Assembly: GCA_021399435.1 (NCBI GenBank)
Contig: JAJTUP010000007.1
Location: 1,178,001-1,242,000, forward strand
Length of the DNA: 64,000 bases
Direction of reading: 5' to 3'
DNA from: Diaporthe sp. PMI_573
Taxonomy: Eukaryota; Ascomycota; Sordariomycetes; Diaporthales; Diaporthaceae
Position numbers and translations under genes: made by a program
Shown here: piece after piece, positions 1-11,651 of the stretch
How the letters are laid out: every line of letters starts with the position of its first letter
Position numbering within the stretch: position 1 is the first letter of the stretch
Notes under the pieces: generated by a model
Told to the model about the DNA's origin: nothing
The model's input: the letters and a program-made list of their open reading frames with translations, nothing else
Databases searched by the model: none

Positions 1-453
1 CGGCCTTGCAACATCTTAGTCCAAGGAGTAGAGAACGAGGCGGGAGAACAAGCCGAGTATAGTGTGGAGCATCAACTTTATGCTTGCAAGATGTACAATG
101 TCAAATTTGCGCACACCTCCGACAATCAGCGTAATTGGGATGATCAATTTCGAGATGAGCCGGTGGAGACCCATGTTAATGGTCACAGTAAAAAGTGAAC
201 AGCTTCTACACAGGCAAGATGGAGACAGAGTGAGGCGAAATACTTATTCGATAATCTGCACTGGCCCAAGTAGCGTGAAGACAAGCCAAATAGATTTAAA
301 GGATACATTATCTCCTCTCGGGCGCACACGATTTATACTGTTTTCACCCCACTTTGGCGGGCCCCGGCTCGATACTGGCAGTAATTCTCTATTGGACGAA
401 ATGTGTGCCAAACGACGATTTAGGTCTGGCAGCTTCTATATAACATGGGGTGG
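1..453. other. Intergenic, left edge
   Basis: This stretch lies downstream of the first dehydrogenase gene. I see no coding frame with a recognisable family pattern and no repeat. A gene may lie further left, outside the window. Confidence 0.5.
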
Positions 454-1466
454 CTACCGGGCGGTATAGCCTCCATCCACCACAAAGTCCGCACCAGTCG
501 TGTACGAGCTCGCATCGCTCGCAAGATACAGGTACACACCCTTCAGTTCCCGAGGATCCGCATCTCTCCTCATGGGTGTCAAACTGAACCATTCCTCCTT
601 CATCTCAAAGGGGCAGTCTCTCGAAATTTCCGTGTCTATGTAGCCTGGCGATACTGAGTTGATACGTCCTCCCCATTTGGCCCACTCCACAGAAAGGCTC
701 TTGCACAGGTGTATCTGGAGCACAACATATTAACTTAGATCGCTGATCAAAAACCTTCGGCGACCTCCGATGTGTACGATATGTAACACAGTACATGGGA
801 ATACAGTGTCTGTACGTACCACACCAGCTTTGCACGCATTATAACAACTTTGCTCTTGAGGCACGTTGGCAGCATGACCGCTCATTGACGCCGTGGCAAT
901 ACCCACACCGTGACCCTGTCTGCGGAAGACCAGACCCGCGGCACGGAAACAGTAGTACGCGCCATCAAAATCGACTGCCCGGACGTGGTCCCAGTCTTCC
1001 ACCTGGTCATCTAGTCCGCCAGCCTTAGATGGGATCCCAGCGTTCGCGATCATGACGTCGAGACGGCCAAAATCTCGGACAACTTGGTCCACGGCCTTCT
1101 CGATAGCCTCGTACTGGCGCACATCCACCTTGTATCCCCGGACCTTGACACCGAACTCCTGGGCAATGACAGCAGCCAGCTTCTCAGCCTTCGATGAGGA
1201 ATTGTACCAGATAGCTATCTGAGGACACGACGAATCAGCAGTGTCAGAGGGCACGAATCACCATGGGCAGGGAGAATGGGTCTGGGGGCACTCACATTCG
1301 CACCTGCTTCTGCAAGGCCTCGAGCTACTTCGTGCCCAATGCCGCCTGCGCCACCGGTAATGATAACAGTACGTCCATCAAGTTGAAACTGCTTGAACAC
1401 ACTGTCTTGGATGAATGGGTTCGGAGCCCTGATCGATGTTCTCCCGTGTGTGCCGTTTGAAGCCAT
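454..1466 (-). CDS. Short-chain dehydrogenase/reductase (polyol/sorbose reductase type)
   Basis: Three exons (1466-1296, 1218-820, 714-454) give a 276-aa protein. The ATG at 1466 is used because the frame further upstream has no other ATG. Introns 1219-1295 (gtgagt...cctcag) and 715-819 (gtacgt...ctccag) preserve phase 0. The Rossmann motif TGGAGGIG is at residues 37-44, NAG at 116-118, a serine at 168/170, and the catalytic YNACK at 183-187. The C-terminal VVDGGY signature is present. The pattern resembles fungal NADP(H) sorbose reductases and mannitol or arabinitol dehydrogenases, which interconvert ketoses and polyols in the cytosol. It is paralogous to the SDR at 4545-5512 and divergent from the polyol dehydrogenase at 2821. 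The exact substrate cannot be read from the sequence. Confidence 0.9.
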
Positions 1467-2820
1467 GTCGTCAGTTGGAGTGTCGAGACCCGGGACTGCC
1501 GGTGCCAAATTGCCCTATGATTTTTCCAAACTCTCAACGCCTCATTTCTCGTGAGCCAAAAGTACATATACGTATTTCTTTGCTATGCAGTTATCCCACA
1601 GACGGTCCATTGCCGGCGGATCTCGCCGGGGTGGGTACGGACGGTGTCGTCCGACGATCTGGACTCGAACATGCTGGCTTAGGCACAGCTTATCCCTCAT
1701 ATAGAGAAGGTGCAGTACCAGCAGCTTTGGCAATTGAATGTTAAAACAGCACAACACATGAGGCTTTTTTTGCCTAGTCCAGGCACTGAAGGAAGTCCTC
1801 ATACGCAGAGACGCATTTCGCATTTCATCTCCTCAATATAGTGAGCAACCACGTGCTACTCTACGCTCTGAACAAGTAGATTGAACTGCCCTATGCTGCT
1901 ACTATGTTTCGTCATGTATTCCTCGTCAAAGAGGTCGATGTAATGCCTCTTCGTGAGGGCCAATCTCTTTAGTAGGCTCGAGGCGCCCTGTCAGATGCCG
2001 CCCTACAGACCTAGCCCATGTCACAGAGGTTTGAGCTTGGCAGACCACGGGCCATCGACCACGTTGGCTATAGAAGCCCACCCCCTTTCATCAAATAAGA
2101 GGTACTTGCTAGACCTGCACGTTGGTCTACAGCACGAGCCCACCTACGACGGGATCTTTCATGACTTGGTCAAACGTTAGGACGGCGACGTCACGCGGCG
2201 AGGTTCCAGAGCCGCTTGAACCACTTGTCCTGGATTCCGCACGAATGCGATCGCCGCATCGGCGTCGAATGTCGACAAAACGCCTCTCCGTTCAGTGTCT
2301 CCTCCGCGTTGGGGGTGACCTGCAGGGCCCGGCAGGGCGGCAGCGTAACGTCGCGTGAGACCACGGCTGTCTTTGGGCCGGCAGGTGTGGACGGGAGTGA
2401 CGACTTAGTACAAGTAACAGCCAATGACTGGCGTCGTTGGGCTCGGAACAACCTGCCCGACGGAACACAGCCGTGCGGTTTTGCGCACCCGCACCCGGCC
2501 CCATAGACCGGCGTCTCCACTCCGACCTCCGCCATCGAGGCAGCGTGCCGAGTCTGGGCCGGTGCACTCATTCAACCTCCATACCGGAGTCCTCCTTTCT
2601 GGGCATATTCATGACCAAGAGGCCCCGTTGCGAGCCAGGGTGGATCATGTGACTGTAGTAGTATATTGTTGTCACGCATCAATTTATCGCCCGTCGTGAA
2701 AATTGGTAAAGACGTCAACATTCATTGTCAGGTTGGGACACCTAGCCCCGCACCAACAACCTGATATCAGGGATCCAACAACTCTGCAATACCATTGCTC
2801 TGCTGTACGCATAGTACGTC
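1467..2820. promoter_or_regulatory. Divergent intergenic promoter region between SDR and polyol dehydrogenase
   Basis: This 1.35-kb spacer separates two divergent sugar-alcohol genes. Several open frames in the GC-rich part (about 2190-2570) overlap on both strands, and none resembles a known family. An inverted CGG/CCG site lies at 1638-1653. No TATA box was assigned. Confidence 0.5.
1638..1653. promoter_or_regulatory. CGG-N10-CCG inverted repeat, candidate Zn2Cys6 site
   Basis: The sequence reads CGGAC-GGTGTC-GTCCG, two perfectly inverted 5-bp arms with CGG and CCG at the outer ends separated by 10 bp. Zn2Cys6 dimers of the Gal4 type bind inverted CGG triplets. It lies 172 bp upstream of the SDR start codon at 1466. 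Function is inferred only from shape and position. Confidence 0.35.
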
Positions 2821-4131
2821 ATGGCTGAGCTAGTGAGTTCAAATCTCGATCGGCTTCGTTTTGACCAAAACAACTAATGAGATATTGATGAGAACCCAGC
2901 GTTTGTTCTCCAATCCATAAAAAAGGTCTCGTTCGAGAACCGAGAGGTCCCAAAGCTTCGCGACGAGTACGACGTACGCGTTCACGTCGAGCAGACCGGT
3001 ATTTGTGGCTCAGATGTTCACTACTGGCAGCGGGGGCGCATTGGCGACTTCATCCTCGAAAGTCCCATTGTCCTGGGCCACGAGAGTTCCGGGACAGTTG
3101 TCGAGGTCGGTAAGAAGGTGAAGAACCTTAAGATTGGAGACCGCGTCGCCATTGAGCCGGGTGTCCCTTGTAGACAGTATGTACCGTCAAACCGATGAGG
3201 CAAAATGACTTCGACTGGGTTCTGATGAGTGTGTGCAAGACTAACCTCCAACTTCGCAGTTGTGACTACTGCCGTGCCGGTACATACAATCTTTGCGCTG
3301 ATACTATCTTTGCGGCCACACCACCATGGGATGGGACGCTGCAGAAGTACTACACCGTCGCCGGAGACTATTGCTATCCGATCCCTGAACAGATGACGGC
3401 CGAGGATGGTGCACTGGTCGAGCCCGTAGCCGTCGCGGTGCAAATCTGCAAGGTCGCGGGTCTCCGCGGTGGACAGAGCGTTCTCGTCTTCGGCTGTGGG
3501 CCCATCGGTGCCCTCTGCCAGGCGGTAGCCAAGGCGTACGGCGCCAGCAAGGTCATTGGCGTCGACCTGTCAGAATCGCGCGCAGACTTTGCGAGATCGT
3601 TTGGTGCCGACGATGTCTATGTACCCTCAAGGGAGGCGGCGAGCAACTACGTTGATCCCGTCGACGCATCCCGCGCCATGGCCGAGGAAATCGTCAGAAT
3701 GTTCGGCCTGGGTGATGGCGCAGACGTGGTCCTTGAATGCACCGGGGCGGAGCCTTGCATCCAAGCGGGCGTCTTTGGGGCCAAGAAGGGAGGGTCATTC
3801 GTACAGGCCGGTATGGGCAAAGAGGTATGTGAATATACTGCTTAATCCGAGTTCTCTGGGTTGGTAGGAATGGAAGTTGACCTTTATTGTACAGAACGTC
3901 ATATTTCCAATCACAACGGCGTGTATCAGAGCGTTGCGCGTACTAGGGTCCATCCGTTACACTGCCGGCTGTTATCCCGAGGCCGTAAACCTCGTCGCCT
4001 CTGGCAAGGTGAAACCATCAAAGCTCATTACACACAGGTTCAAATTCGACCAGGCATTGGAGGCCTTCGAAATTGTAAGACAGGCTAATGAGGACACACT
4101 CAAGGTCATCATTGAGGGTGTTCCAAAGTAG
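2821..4131 (+). CDS. NAD-dependent xylitol/sorbitol dehydrogenase (zinc MDR family)
   Basis: Four exons (2821-2832, 2893-3176, 3260-3824, 3895-4131) encode 365 aa. This medium-chain dehydrogenase oxidises a polyol to a ketose in the cytosol (xylitol to D-xylulose or sorbitol to fructose). The catalytic zinc ligands are C42 (ICGSD), H67/E68 (GHE) and E153. The structural-zinc cysteines are C97, C100, C103 and C111. The nucleotide-binding GCGPIG at 177-182 is followed by an Asp (IGVDLSESR), which favours NAD over NADP. For the last intron the acceptor tgtacag before 3895 is preferred over an earlier one at 3867, because it gives the family's normal spacing (GMGKE then NVIFPI). The start is a 4-codon first exon, MAEL, joined to NPAFVLQSI. 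It sits between two SDR genes, which suggests one polyol pathway. Confidence 0.9.
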
Positions 4132-4544
4132 CATAGCTTCTCATCGTGGAATACATAACTGGTTTTCTCCGTGGAGCCTATTAAAACTGCTTCGCTTTAT
4201 GTTTATTCGTAATCATTGTGACGGGCCTAAATATATGCGACAGCAATAAATGATGCCTCACATTGTTCTCGACCGACTTTCACTAACCACGTTGAAAGCT
4301 GGATAAATCAGCCTCTGCGAGGCAGCACTTCTTTTCATCACGAACGTGTCTGGTGTACAAAAATTTCATTACGCCGGCGATTTGAAATCCAAGAACTGGT
4401 GGTCAACATGGCAAGACACTAACTATGCACACCCACTAACAAGCTGATCGTGATGAATGAAATGTCTCTCTCAACTAGTTGATAATAAAGCATTCTTTTC
4501 AACATTTCGCATCCTGCCAATTACATTGGGCTTCTTGAGTCTCC
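4132..4544. other. Intergenic between convergent genes
   Basis: This 413-bp stretch holds the 3' ends of the polyol dehydrogenase and the second SDR. It is AT-rich. I see no gene or terminator structure in it. Confidence 0.5.
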
Positions 4545-5512
4545 TCAGGGTAAAGTGTACCCGCCATCAATGATCATATCAGCTCCTAAATCATGATTCT
4601 CGGTTAAGTCTCTCGTCTCAAGTACTTATGGCCACCTTCAATAACTTACCGGTCATGTATGTACTGGCGTTGCTGGCCAGAAAAACATATGAGCCTTTAA
4701 GCTCCGCCGCCTTGCAGAGTCTACGACCCGGTATCATTGAGAACCACTGATTCCTCCAGGCCTCGGGGTGAATTTTGAGCACTATCGACGCGTCTATCAG
4801 TTCCAAGAATAAAATTTCAAACCGAAATGGCACACCGCGACGTACTGTCCGTATCAATGAAACCTGGGGAGATACAGTTCACCCTCGCGAAATCTACCCA
4901 TTCCACAGCAAGAGATTTGGACAGGTGCACTAGAGCCGCTTTACTTGCGTTGTATGCAGCCTGCTTCTGTGGTACGTTGACCAGTGTTGCCGACACGGAG
5001 GCAGTGAAGATGATTGAGGCCCGGTGGTCGACGGTCTTCCCCCCGGCCTCCCACTGCCTCTGGAACACGCGGGCGGCCGCCTGAGCGGTGTAGAAGGCGC
5101 CGTTAACGTTGACATCGAACATCTCGCGAAACTTGTCCTCGGGATAGTCCATCGCGGCGATGTGATCTGCGATGCCCGCGTTCGCCACCACGATGTCCAG
5201 CCTTCCCTCACCCATCTCCTTGGTCACCGTCTCAACGATTGCGTCGATCTCACTTTTGTTGCGAACGTTGCATTTATACGCCTTGACGAGACGGCCGCCG
5301 TTTGCCGAGGAGATGATCGAGGCCACTGTATCGGCTTCGGCGGGTGCGGTGCTCGTGTACGTGATGGCAACTTTTGCCCCGGCTTCGCAAAGGCCCCTAG
5401 TTACTTCCAGGCCAATGCCCCGGCAGCCTCCCGTCACTAAGGCTGTTTTTCCTGAGAGGTCGAAGTGCGACAGCACAGGTGCATCTGGATTTGGGTGGGG
5501 TGCAAGGACCAT
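4545..5512 (-). CDS. Short-chain dehydrogenase/reductase (sorbose reductase/mannitol dehydrogenase type)
   Basis: Three exons (5512-4846, 4781-4650, 4585-4545) encode 279 aa. The last exon codes for only the end of the GADMIIDGGYTLP signature and is easily missed. Both introns are 64 bp. The acceptor at 4782 was chosen over an upstream AG because it gives the family spacing FIDTDMLKIHPEAW. Motifs are TGGCRGIG at 27-34, NAG at 111-113, Ser174, and YNASK at 187-191. The family reduces ketoses such as L-sorbose, fructose or xylulose with NADPH. The protein is clearly related to the SDR at 454-1466, with YN.xK, LxVEW and SPG.IDT conserved. It shares an upstream region with the regulator gene at 6467. 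Confidence 0.9.
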
Positions 5513-6466
5513 GGTAGAAATTTGTGTTCAACGAGAGAGGCTTAAGCGTGTAGGAGAGAAAATATGCGCGTCTATGTGCACGTGCTGGGAACTATATCGA
5601 CAATTCGGATCAAGCAACACGGCTGTGTTTTAGTCCTGATAATTGCACCTGCGGCAGTGCGGCTTGTACATACCAAACCTAGCTAGACTACGGTTTTATC
5701 CACCTCACGCTTGCTGGCGGATTTCAAAGGAACGCCGGCGCGAAGTGGAGGACTGACACCGCTGCCGGCCGGCTCCTCCCCAGTAAGGTAACGCCAAGGG
5801 CTTTCGTCGCTCGGAGGTGCTATATTATACTTCGTCTGGTGCACAACTTCTCCTATGACATAGTACATACAGAGGGATTTGTATGTCTCGTGCTTCTTCT
5901 TTACTGGGACTGACGGAGCCCCGCTCCGCGGCAGACGAGCGGAGCTAATATTATGGGCGTGACTGCGGTACTAGTGTACTGGTAGTACTGTATGGGGTAG
6001 GAGAAGAAAACCCATTTTGATCCACATCAAGTACGACGCATCTCCGACCACGCTAAGTTTATCCCCACTTCCCCTCGATGATCGACCTCTCTCCCCGGGA
6101 ATGGTAATCCACTCGTTGATGGAGCCATGCCTGAGTTGTGACTTGACGACAAGTCCCGAGGACAGGTGAGGCTTTAATCGTCCGTGCTTGCTTAGGGAGA
6201 ATCTACTGCGCTCAGTCACTGGCACGGCATAGCTCCACCTTCGCATGAAGGTACCCGGCTACCATATATGTAGGAAGAGGTTACGACGCTCTCTGTCGTG
6301 CAGCGGACTAGAGTCGCCGTCCCCTCCCAGGCCCGATGACACAATTCGCCCGGAGTGATTCCACCTTGCCATCTGAGCGGACGAGGAGCGCGACGCTGTG
6401 GAGGTCAAGACCCTTGCCACGGTGGACCAGATATTCCAGCCGACTAGAAACGCACAAGTTTACCAC
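5513..6466. promoter_or_regulatory. Shared divergent promoter of SDR and GAL4-type regulator
   Basis: This 954-bp spacer lies between the start codons of the minus-strand SDR and the plus-strand regulator. It holds no convincing gene. It contains a compound CGGAGC/GCTCCG repeat at 5914-5945 and a CCGGCCGG palindrome near 5765. Confidence 0.5.
5914..5945. promoter_or_regulatory. Triple CGGAGC inverted repeat, candidate Zn2Cys6 operator
   Basis: CGGAGC (5914-5919), CCC, GCTCCG (5923-5928), an 11-bp spacer, then CGGAGC again (5940-5945). This makes a 15-bp perfect palindrome with CGG-N9-CCG geometry plus an overlapping CCG-N11-CGG pair. Such triplets are typical Zn2Cys6 targets. The site is 402 bp from the SDR start and 522 bp from the regulator start, so it could serve both. 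Binding is inferred, not shown. Confidence 0.45.
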
Positions 6467-9136
6467 ATGGCGACGGGCACGACGGGCACGACGTCCGGGG
6501 GCGGCGACCTCGATCACTCAACGGTCACGGCAGAACAAAGCTGTCAAGAGTGTCGGAGACGCAAGGCGAAATGCGACCGCTCGGTTCCCACGTGCGGACT
6601 GTGCCACCAGTACCGAAGACATTGTGCTTACGAGAAGCATTCCCGGACGCCACTGACAAGGAAGTGTGTTAGACTCTCGTCATGTTGCGGGAACCTCTCG
6701 ATGTGAGATCACTGACGAATCTGGATGCAGGCATCTTACAGAAGTTGAAGAGCGGCTTGAGCGAGCCGAGAACCTGATCAAACGGCTCAAACAAGACAAT
6801 GGAGACTCTGGTGCGATCCATGTGGCCCATGCTGAGCCTCCGCAGCCTTTGGCTGCATTCAACAGTAGTTCGAGCTTTTGTTTCGACGGGATCAATCCTG
6901 TGGCCGTCAGTGAATCCACAGGCGGCGCCACGATTGCTGCCGCGTCGCCGACGATCAGTGCCATCCTGGCCGGGTCTCCAGCCCATCCCTTTTCTATGAC
7001 CAGTCCCGCAGCACAGCATCACGCTCCTGTTAAAAGCACGACCATTTCCCGCCCAGTTAGAAACAATGAACTGTGGTCAGATCGTGACCCTCCCCAGGAT
7101 GATGTCCTAGATGCCCATCGGACTGTCCATGCAAGGCCGGTCAGCAACCTGAGTCTCGCAGAAACGCCGCCACGAGATGATTTCGAGTGGGACGAGCAGG
7201 ACAATTCAGAACGCACCAATGATTTTCTCGGCGGCATCTCTCCCGGCGCAGATAATACTGATACCGTCCCAGATGGCATGGCGTCTCTTCCCGTCGGCGA
7301 GAAGGAAGCGGGTTATTTGGGGGTTGCGTCAGGGGCCGCACTGCTTCGCATCATAGAGCCCAAAAAGATACGCAGAAACTCTCGCTCGAGAACCTATCGG
7401 ACCTTGTCAGCCTCGTCTCCGACTCTGAGGCTTTGCTCGGCGCCAGATCCGAACCGACACATTGGCGATGCAATGATTGATGCCTACTTCAGACGATACC
7501 ATCTAAGCTACCCCATCATACACGAAGCCACGTTTCGAGCGCAGTATGCAGAGGTCATCCCACAGCCCCATGGGAAGTGCTGGCAGATTCTGGCCTATGT
7601 TGTTGCTTCTATCGGCGTGTACTCATCTTCCGACACGGCGAGCAACAATCTGGACTTGGACCTCTTCGCACACGCACGTTCGATGCTGTCTTTTGACCAT
7701 CTCGAGCTCGGGAATCTTACGCTCGTCCAGGCGCTTACCCTGATCTCTAATTACCAGCAGAAAAGGGACAAACCCAATTCGGGCTATAACTATCTTGGTT
7801 TGGCTGTGCGTATGGCGACAGGTCTAGGCTTGCATAAGGAATTTGCAGGCTGGAAGATTTCGCCTTTGCAGATGGAAATTCGGCGGCGTGTCTGGTGGTC
7901 GTTGTGCGTCTTTGATGTAGGCGCGACCATCACCTTCAGTCGTCCCACGCTGTGGCCTTACGAAGGCGTCGAAGTGGCGTTTCCGCTGAACGTCACTGAT
8001 CGAGTATGTTGACCACCATGACGAATCTACGCTGTTTGTACTACATTTGGCCACATTGGATTCCATGCTGACCGTACCTAGGACCTCACTGCCAACACAA
8101 AGTCGTACCCCAACGAGAGAGAGACCATAACACCATATACATCGGTCGGGCTGCAAGCCAAGTTCCACATCGCGACGAATCGAATCTACTCTCGGGTGAT
8201 CTCAAAACCCTTCGCAACAGCCGAGGAGCTTACGAAGCTGGAGCATGACCTGCTGGCTCCGTGGCTGGCCAAACTTCCTGAGTATTTCCGCGAGGACTCC
8301 GTAGTGGAGCCACGCTACGCACTCACCCACGCCGTGATGCAGTGGCGCTACCGAAACTTCCGCATCATAATGTATCGACCATTCGTGATACGGATGGCAC
8401 TGTCCGCTAGCCGAAATGGACGGATGATCAACAACGTGCCGGCTGCAGAAGTCCATGCATACAACCAGTGCCTAGCAGACGCCGAAGTCACCATCAAGTC
8501 AATCAGCAAGCACTGGATGACGAATGAGCACAACAGGCTAGCGGCCTGGTATGCCTTGTATGTTGCCTAGGCTCCTTGACGATATCTACCCACTCGAGCC
8601 GCGTTCAAAAAGTCTGCTAAACAGGATATGATTGGCGCAGATACTTCCTTTTCCAGGCGGCTCTGATACCCTGCATCTGCCTCCGGAATATGCCCTTGTC
8701 TCCGGAGGCACCGAGTTGGTGTGACCAAGTGTCGCTGACATTGAGGACGATCCGAGCTCTCGCACCCGTCAATGCGAGTTGCAGTAGTTGCCAAGACGTG
8801 ATTGTCGATCTGTGCGGACGGTACGTCAGTTTAGGTGCCGCCAGTGCAGGTGCAGACCCGCCCGTGAGCCCAGAAACGGGTGGCGCCCCGCGTTGCAATC
8901 AGAGTGCATTCGGGGACGGACATGAGACCGATACTCGACACACGTTCTCCAGACCAACAGTGGAGCCTCCGAGAGACGGGCACCAGCAACAACAACTCTT
9001 GGGGCCCATCGACGAGAGCCCGCAGACCCAGATCAATCAAGTATTTCCTATGATGTGGCCCAATGTGAATGCTTTGGAGGCCGCTGGCGAGGTTCTGGGA
9101 AATGACGCCTGGCTCTCCTTTCTTGACGCACCATAA
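6467..9136 (+). CDS. Zn2Cys6 transcription factor with fungal-specific transcription factor domain (GAL4-like)
   Basis: Four exons (6467-6663, 6731-8003, 8082-8557, 8641-9136) encode 813 aa. The ATG at 6467 is the nearest in-frame ATG before the zinc cluster. The binuclear cluster has cysteines 26, 29, 36, 43, 46 and 53 (CX2CX6CX6CX2CX6C), followed by a short heptad-like linker (LTEVEERLERAENLIKRLK) for dimerisation. After a low-complexity linker the middle homology region (about residues 312-650) carries typical signatures: IDAYFRRYHLSYPIIHE, GLAVRMATGLGLHKE and RRRVWWSLCVFD. The C-terminal end is acidic and hydrophobic (DAWLSFLDAP), consistent with an activation segment. It likely acts as a nuclear dimer. 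The adjacent polyol genes and the CGG inverted repeats between them suggest it controls that block. That link is inference. Confidence 0.88.
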
Positions 9137-9547
9137 TTTGCAGAAATAAATTAGTGCCTAGCAGGTTTGCGCAATCTTTTAAAAAGCCTACGGCTTATGG
9201 ACCTAGAATCACCGATTCTTATACCACAATCAAGTACGTTAACAGATCACTGCCGGTCTCTACAGTAAAAGTAATATCACCAAAAAAGTAATTTTCGTCC
9301 GTATATATATAACATCTCATCACTGTCATATCAGACTTCATTACTAGATGGCCAATAATTCTGGCTAAGATGCTGTGCAAAGCTGTAGCGGCGTACTACC
9401 TGGGGTAAAGTTAAGTCAATAAATGAAAGGCCCTGATAGTGATGTAGAGATAAATATGACTAGCATTGAAGATACATTCCGTATCTGCACCCCCCTTGGC
9501 GGTAATACTGTCGATACGATGTTATTAAGTAGAGCATAAAACAGAAA
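9137..9547. other. Intergenic, AT-rich
   Basis: This 411-bp stretch lies between the convergent ends of the regulator and the hydrolase gene. It is AT-rich with no recognisable feature. Confidence 0.5.
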
Positions 9548-10851
9548 CTATAACTCCCAATCAGCCTTCAGCGACTTCGACTTCTGTGGCACGCTGCTTT
9601 CTAAACCCCTCGATGGAAACATCCAAGTCTGAGACCTTGTTGCTGAGCTCTGTTCACTTAATGCAGGATGTGGGCCTGAATCTGGCGGACGAAGATGTCG
9701 TAGGATCTCCATCATCTCTTTTCCTCGCTCCTGACCCAGCGTGTCCCGCGCAAGCCAGCGTCTTTGCGTGATAGCGTCAGGGGCATTATCGCAATACCTC
9801 ATGAGCGCCTCCATCACGAGGTGAAAGCCATGAGAGGACGGGTCGTTGAACTTGACTAGGCCCGAGTGGTCTGCTGCTATGCCTGCCCGTTCAGTATCGT
9901 CATACAACGGCGCCGCACTCTCGCAAGGGACAATGAAGTCTTTGCCTAAGATCTTGAGATCTGTCTTGTGTTGCTCCCAGAAGAAGAAAATGGCAAAGTT
10001 CTTCATCATGGGCACGAAGAAGTCAGTGATATTTTGCAGCGTCTCCGATTCTTCCTCTAGGGCCAGGACCAAGTCAGACTTCGACACCTTGATTGGACTG
10101 GGCGCTAGAATTGATACTATCTTCTTGACACTGGCAAGCAATGTTGCCTTTGATGATCCTTTGTGCGGCGTTCCGAAGAACATGATGCCGTAAGTGGAGG
10201 TGAAAATGTCAAGTTCATGTGATACTCTGTTTCCAGTCCTGGTTTGTGCATAAGCCAATGCCTGTGGCTATCAGTGAGTCAACCATAGCAAGAAACATGG
10301 GTAGACTCAGCCTAGGTAGACTCATATTGTCTAAACTTACACGCTTGACAACGATGCCCCCGAGTGAATGGCAAATAAATATGATTGGGTTCCGAGTCAT
10401 CCCAGCAAGCTGTTTCTAATTAGGCCGAAGTAGGAACAAGCATTTTCTTGAATCTCTTTTTGGGAGCCACATACCTGTCGATTGGCTGAAAGATTTGCCA
10501 CCAGAGTGTGGGCGTGGTTGTGAATGCGATTCTTGGAGACCTTGTCTCCAGTAAGAGACGAAAAACTGGCATTATATCCCCACACCAGTACCCGAGCCTT
10601 TTTGATATATTTTGGCAAGAATTCGGGATGACTCAGCCAGGATACGTCACGGTCTCGTGCATTCCAAGTTCTACGAGCATCGCCGTTGAGCCCATGTACT
10701 GCCACTATGCTGAAAACCTTCCTGTCAGTGATGATGGTGTGGTCTGCCTTGTGTCCTGCTGAATGCTTTGAACATACTCTATCTCTGGTTCGCTTTCTGA
10801 TGGCCTGTAGACTTCATAAATCCCATACAGCTTCTCGGTTATTCTTTCCAT
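9548..10851 (-). CDS. Stand-alone alpha/beta-hydrolase (DUF676/PGAP1-like), NLR N-terminal-domain homologue
   Basis: Four exons (10851-10778, 10709-10475, 10409-10341, 10261-9548) encode 363 aa. The first exon was found by matching gtatgt...ttttcag, with a CACTGAC branch-like element; the splice restores PEIDIVAVHGLNGDA across the junction. The fold signatures are AVHGLNGDARRTW, the nucleophile elbow ICHSLGG (Ser118), FFGTPHKG, ESAAP and ADHSGLVKF (His258). The putative Ser and His of a serine hydrolase are therefore present. In fungi this domain usually forms the N-terminus of NACHT or NB-ARC proteins. Here it ends after a short C-terminal extension, with no nucleotide-binding domain. The NLR at 14420 on the opposite strand carries a divergent copy of the same domain. 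The substrate is unknown. Confidence 0.82.
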
Positions 10852-11543
10852 GGCGGGTGGTGAAAATGATTTATGCCAACGCACTTAGGCACCCCGAGGT
10901 CATAATGTTTCAGAGCATGAAGGATCCGAAGCCTGCCTTATCTGTCAGAAGAGTAACTAGCTTAGAAGTTTCTTTTATTCTTTCCTTTGGAACCCCGCTT
11001 TTGCGTTTCCTCAGAGGCCTCTTGGGCACACCGGCTTCTGCGCCACATAGCCGCAGATCCAGCCGACAAGAGCTTGGTTGCCAACGCACCGCCAAAGCTG
11101 CGGCCGGATATTTTAAGCAACACGTTGTTCAGCCGCAGGGTTCTTGGAATTGGGGACAAGAATTAAAACACTGCATTCACTTATTACCATGAAATCTATA
11201 GCTGAGACAACTTGTACAAAGACTACGACCGCCTTCCATAAGGAACCATCTACTAGTGCCGGGTCAATCAACCTACAGAATTGTCTACTAGTATACTACA
11301 GAATGTGTACGTAGTGATTATTTAACACCTGAGCATTTGCAGCTGCCTTAAACCTCTATTTCGGGAGCATTTGGCCGCGGCCATTATTTACGGCATGCTG
11401 TGCGCCTCACAATGGCACGCCCTGTGGTGCTTCATAGTTTATTTGTACAGGTAAATGGCGCTTTTTAGAAACAAAAGTACATTCGGAAGCAGGATCCTGA
11501 TACAAATCTCGACTCAGTCATGAGGATGTCTGTATGTGAGAAA
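10852..11543. other. Intergenic
   Basis: This stretch is about 690 bp, between the hydrolase start and the decayed end of the P450 gene. Open frames here have no family resemblance. I see nothing in it beyond AT-rich promoter-like sequence. Confidence 0.5.
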
Positions 11544-11651
11544 TCATCCAGCCTTCTTGATATAAACCCGACAACCATCGGCGCTTGACATAACCAATGT
11601 CACCCGCTGCCGTTCTAGTCCTACCGGCTCTATTGTTTCTCCTTCAGGAAA
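11544..11651 (-). pseudogene. Untranslated remnant of the P450 C-terminus
   Basis: Directly after the TAA, and in the same frame, 35 codons match the usual P450 C-terminal tail and end at TGA 11546-11544. No intron that removes the stop could be found. The tail shows no further damage, so the stop is probably recent or an assembly error. Confidence 0.65.

Noticed and set aside
2191..2571. Overlapping open frames on both strands in a GC-rich spacer
   Set aside because: No family pattern, no start context and no intron logic; high GC content explains the lack of stops.
3825..3867. Alternative 43-bp last intron in the polyol dehydrogenase
   Set aside because: It would insert nine residues not seen in the family. 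The acceptor at 3894 has a better pyrimidine tract and gives the normal length.
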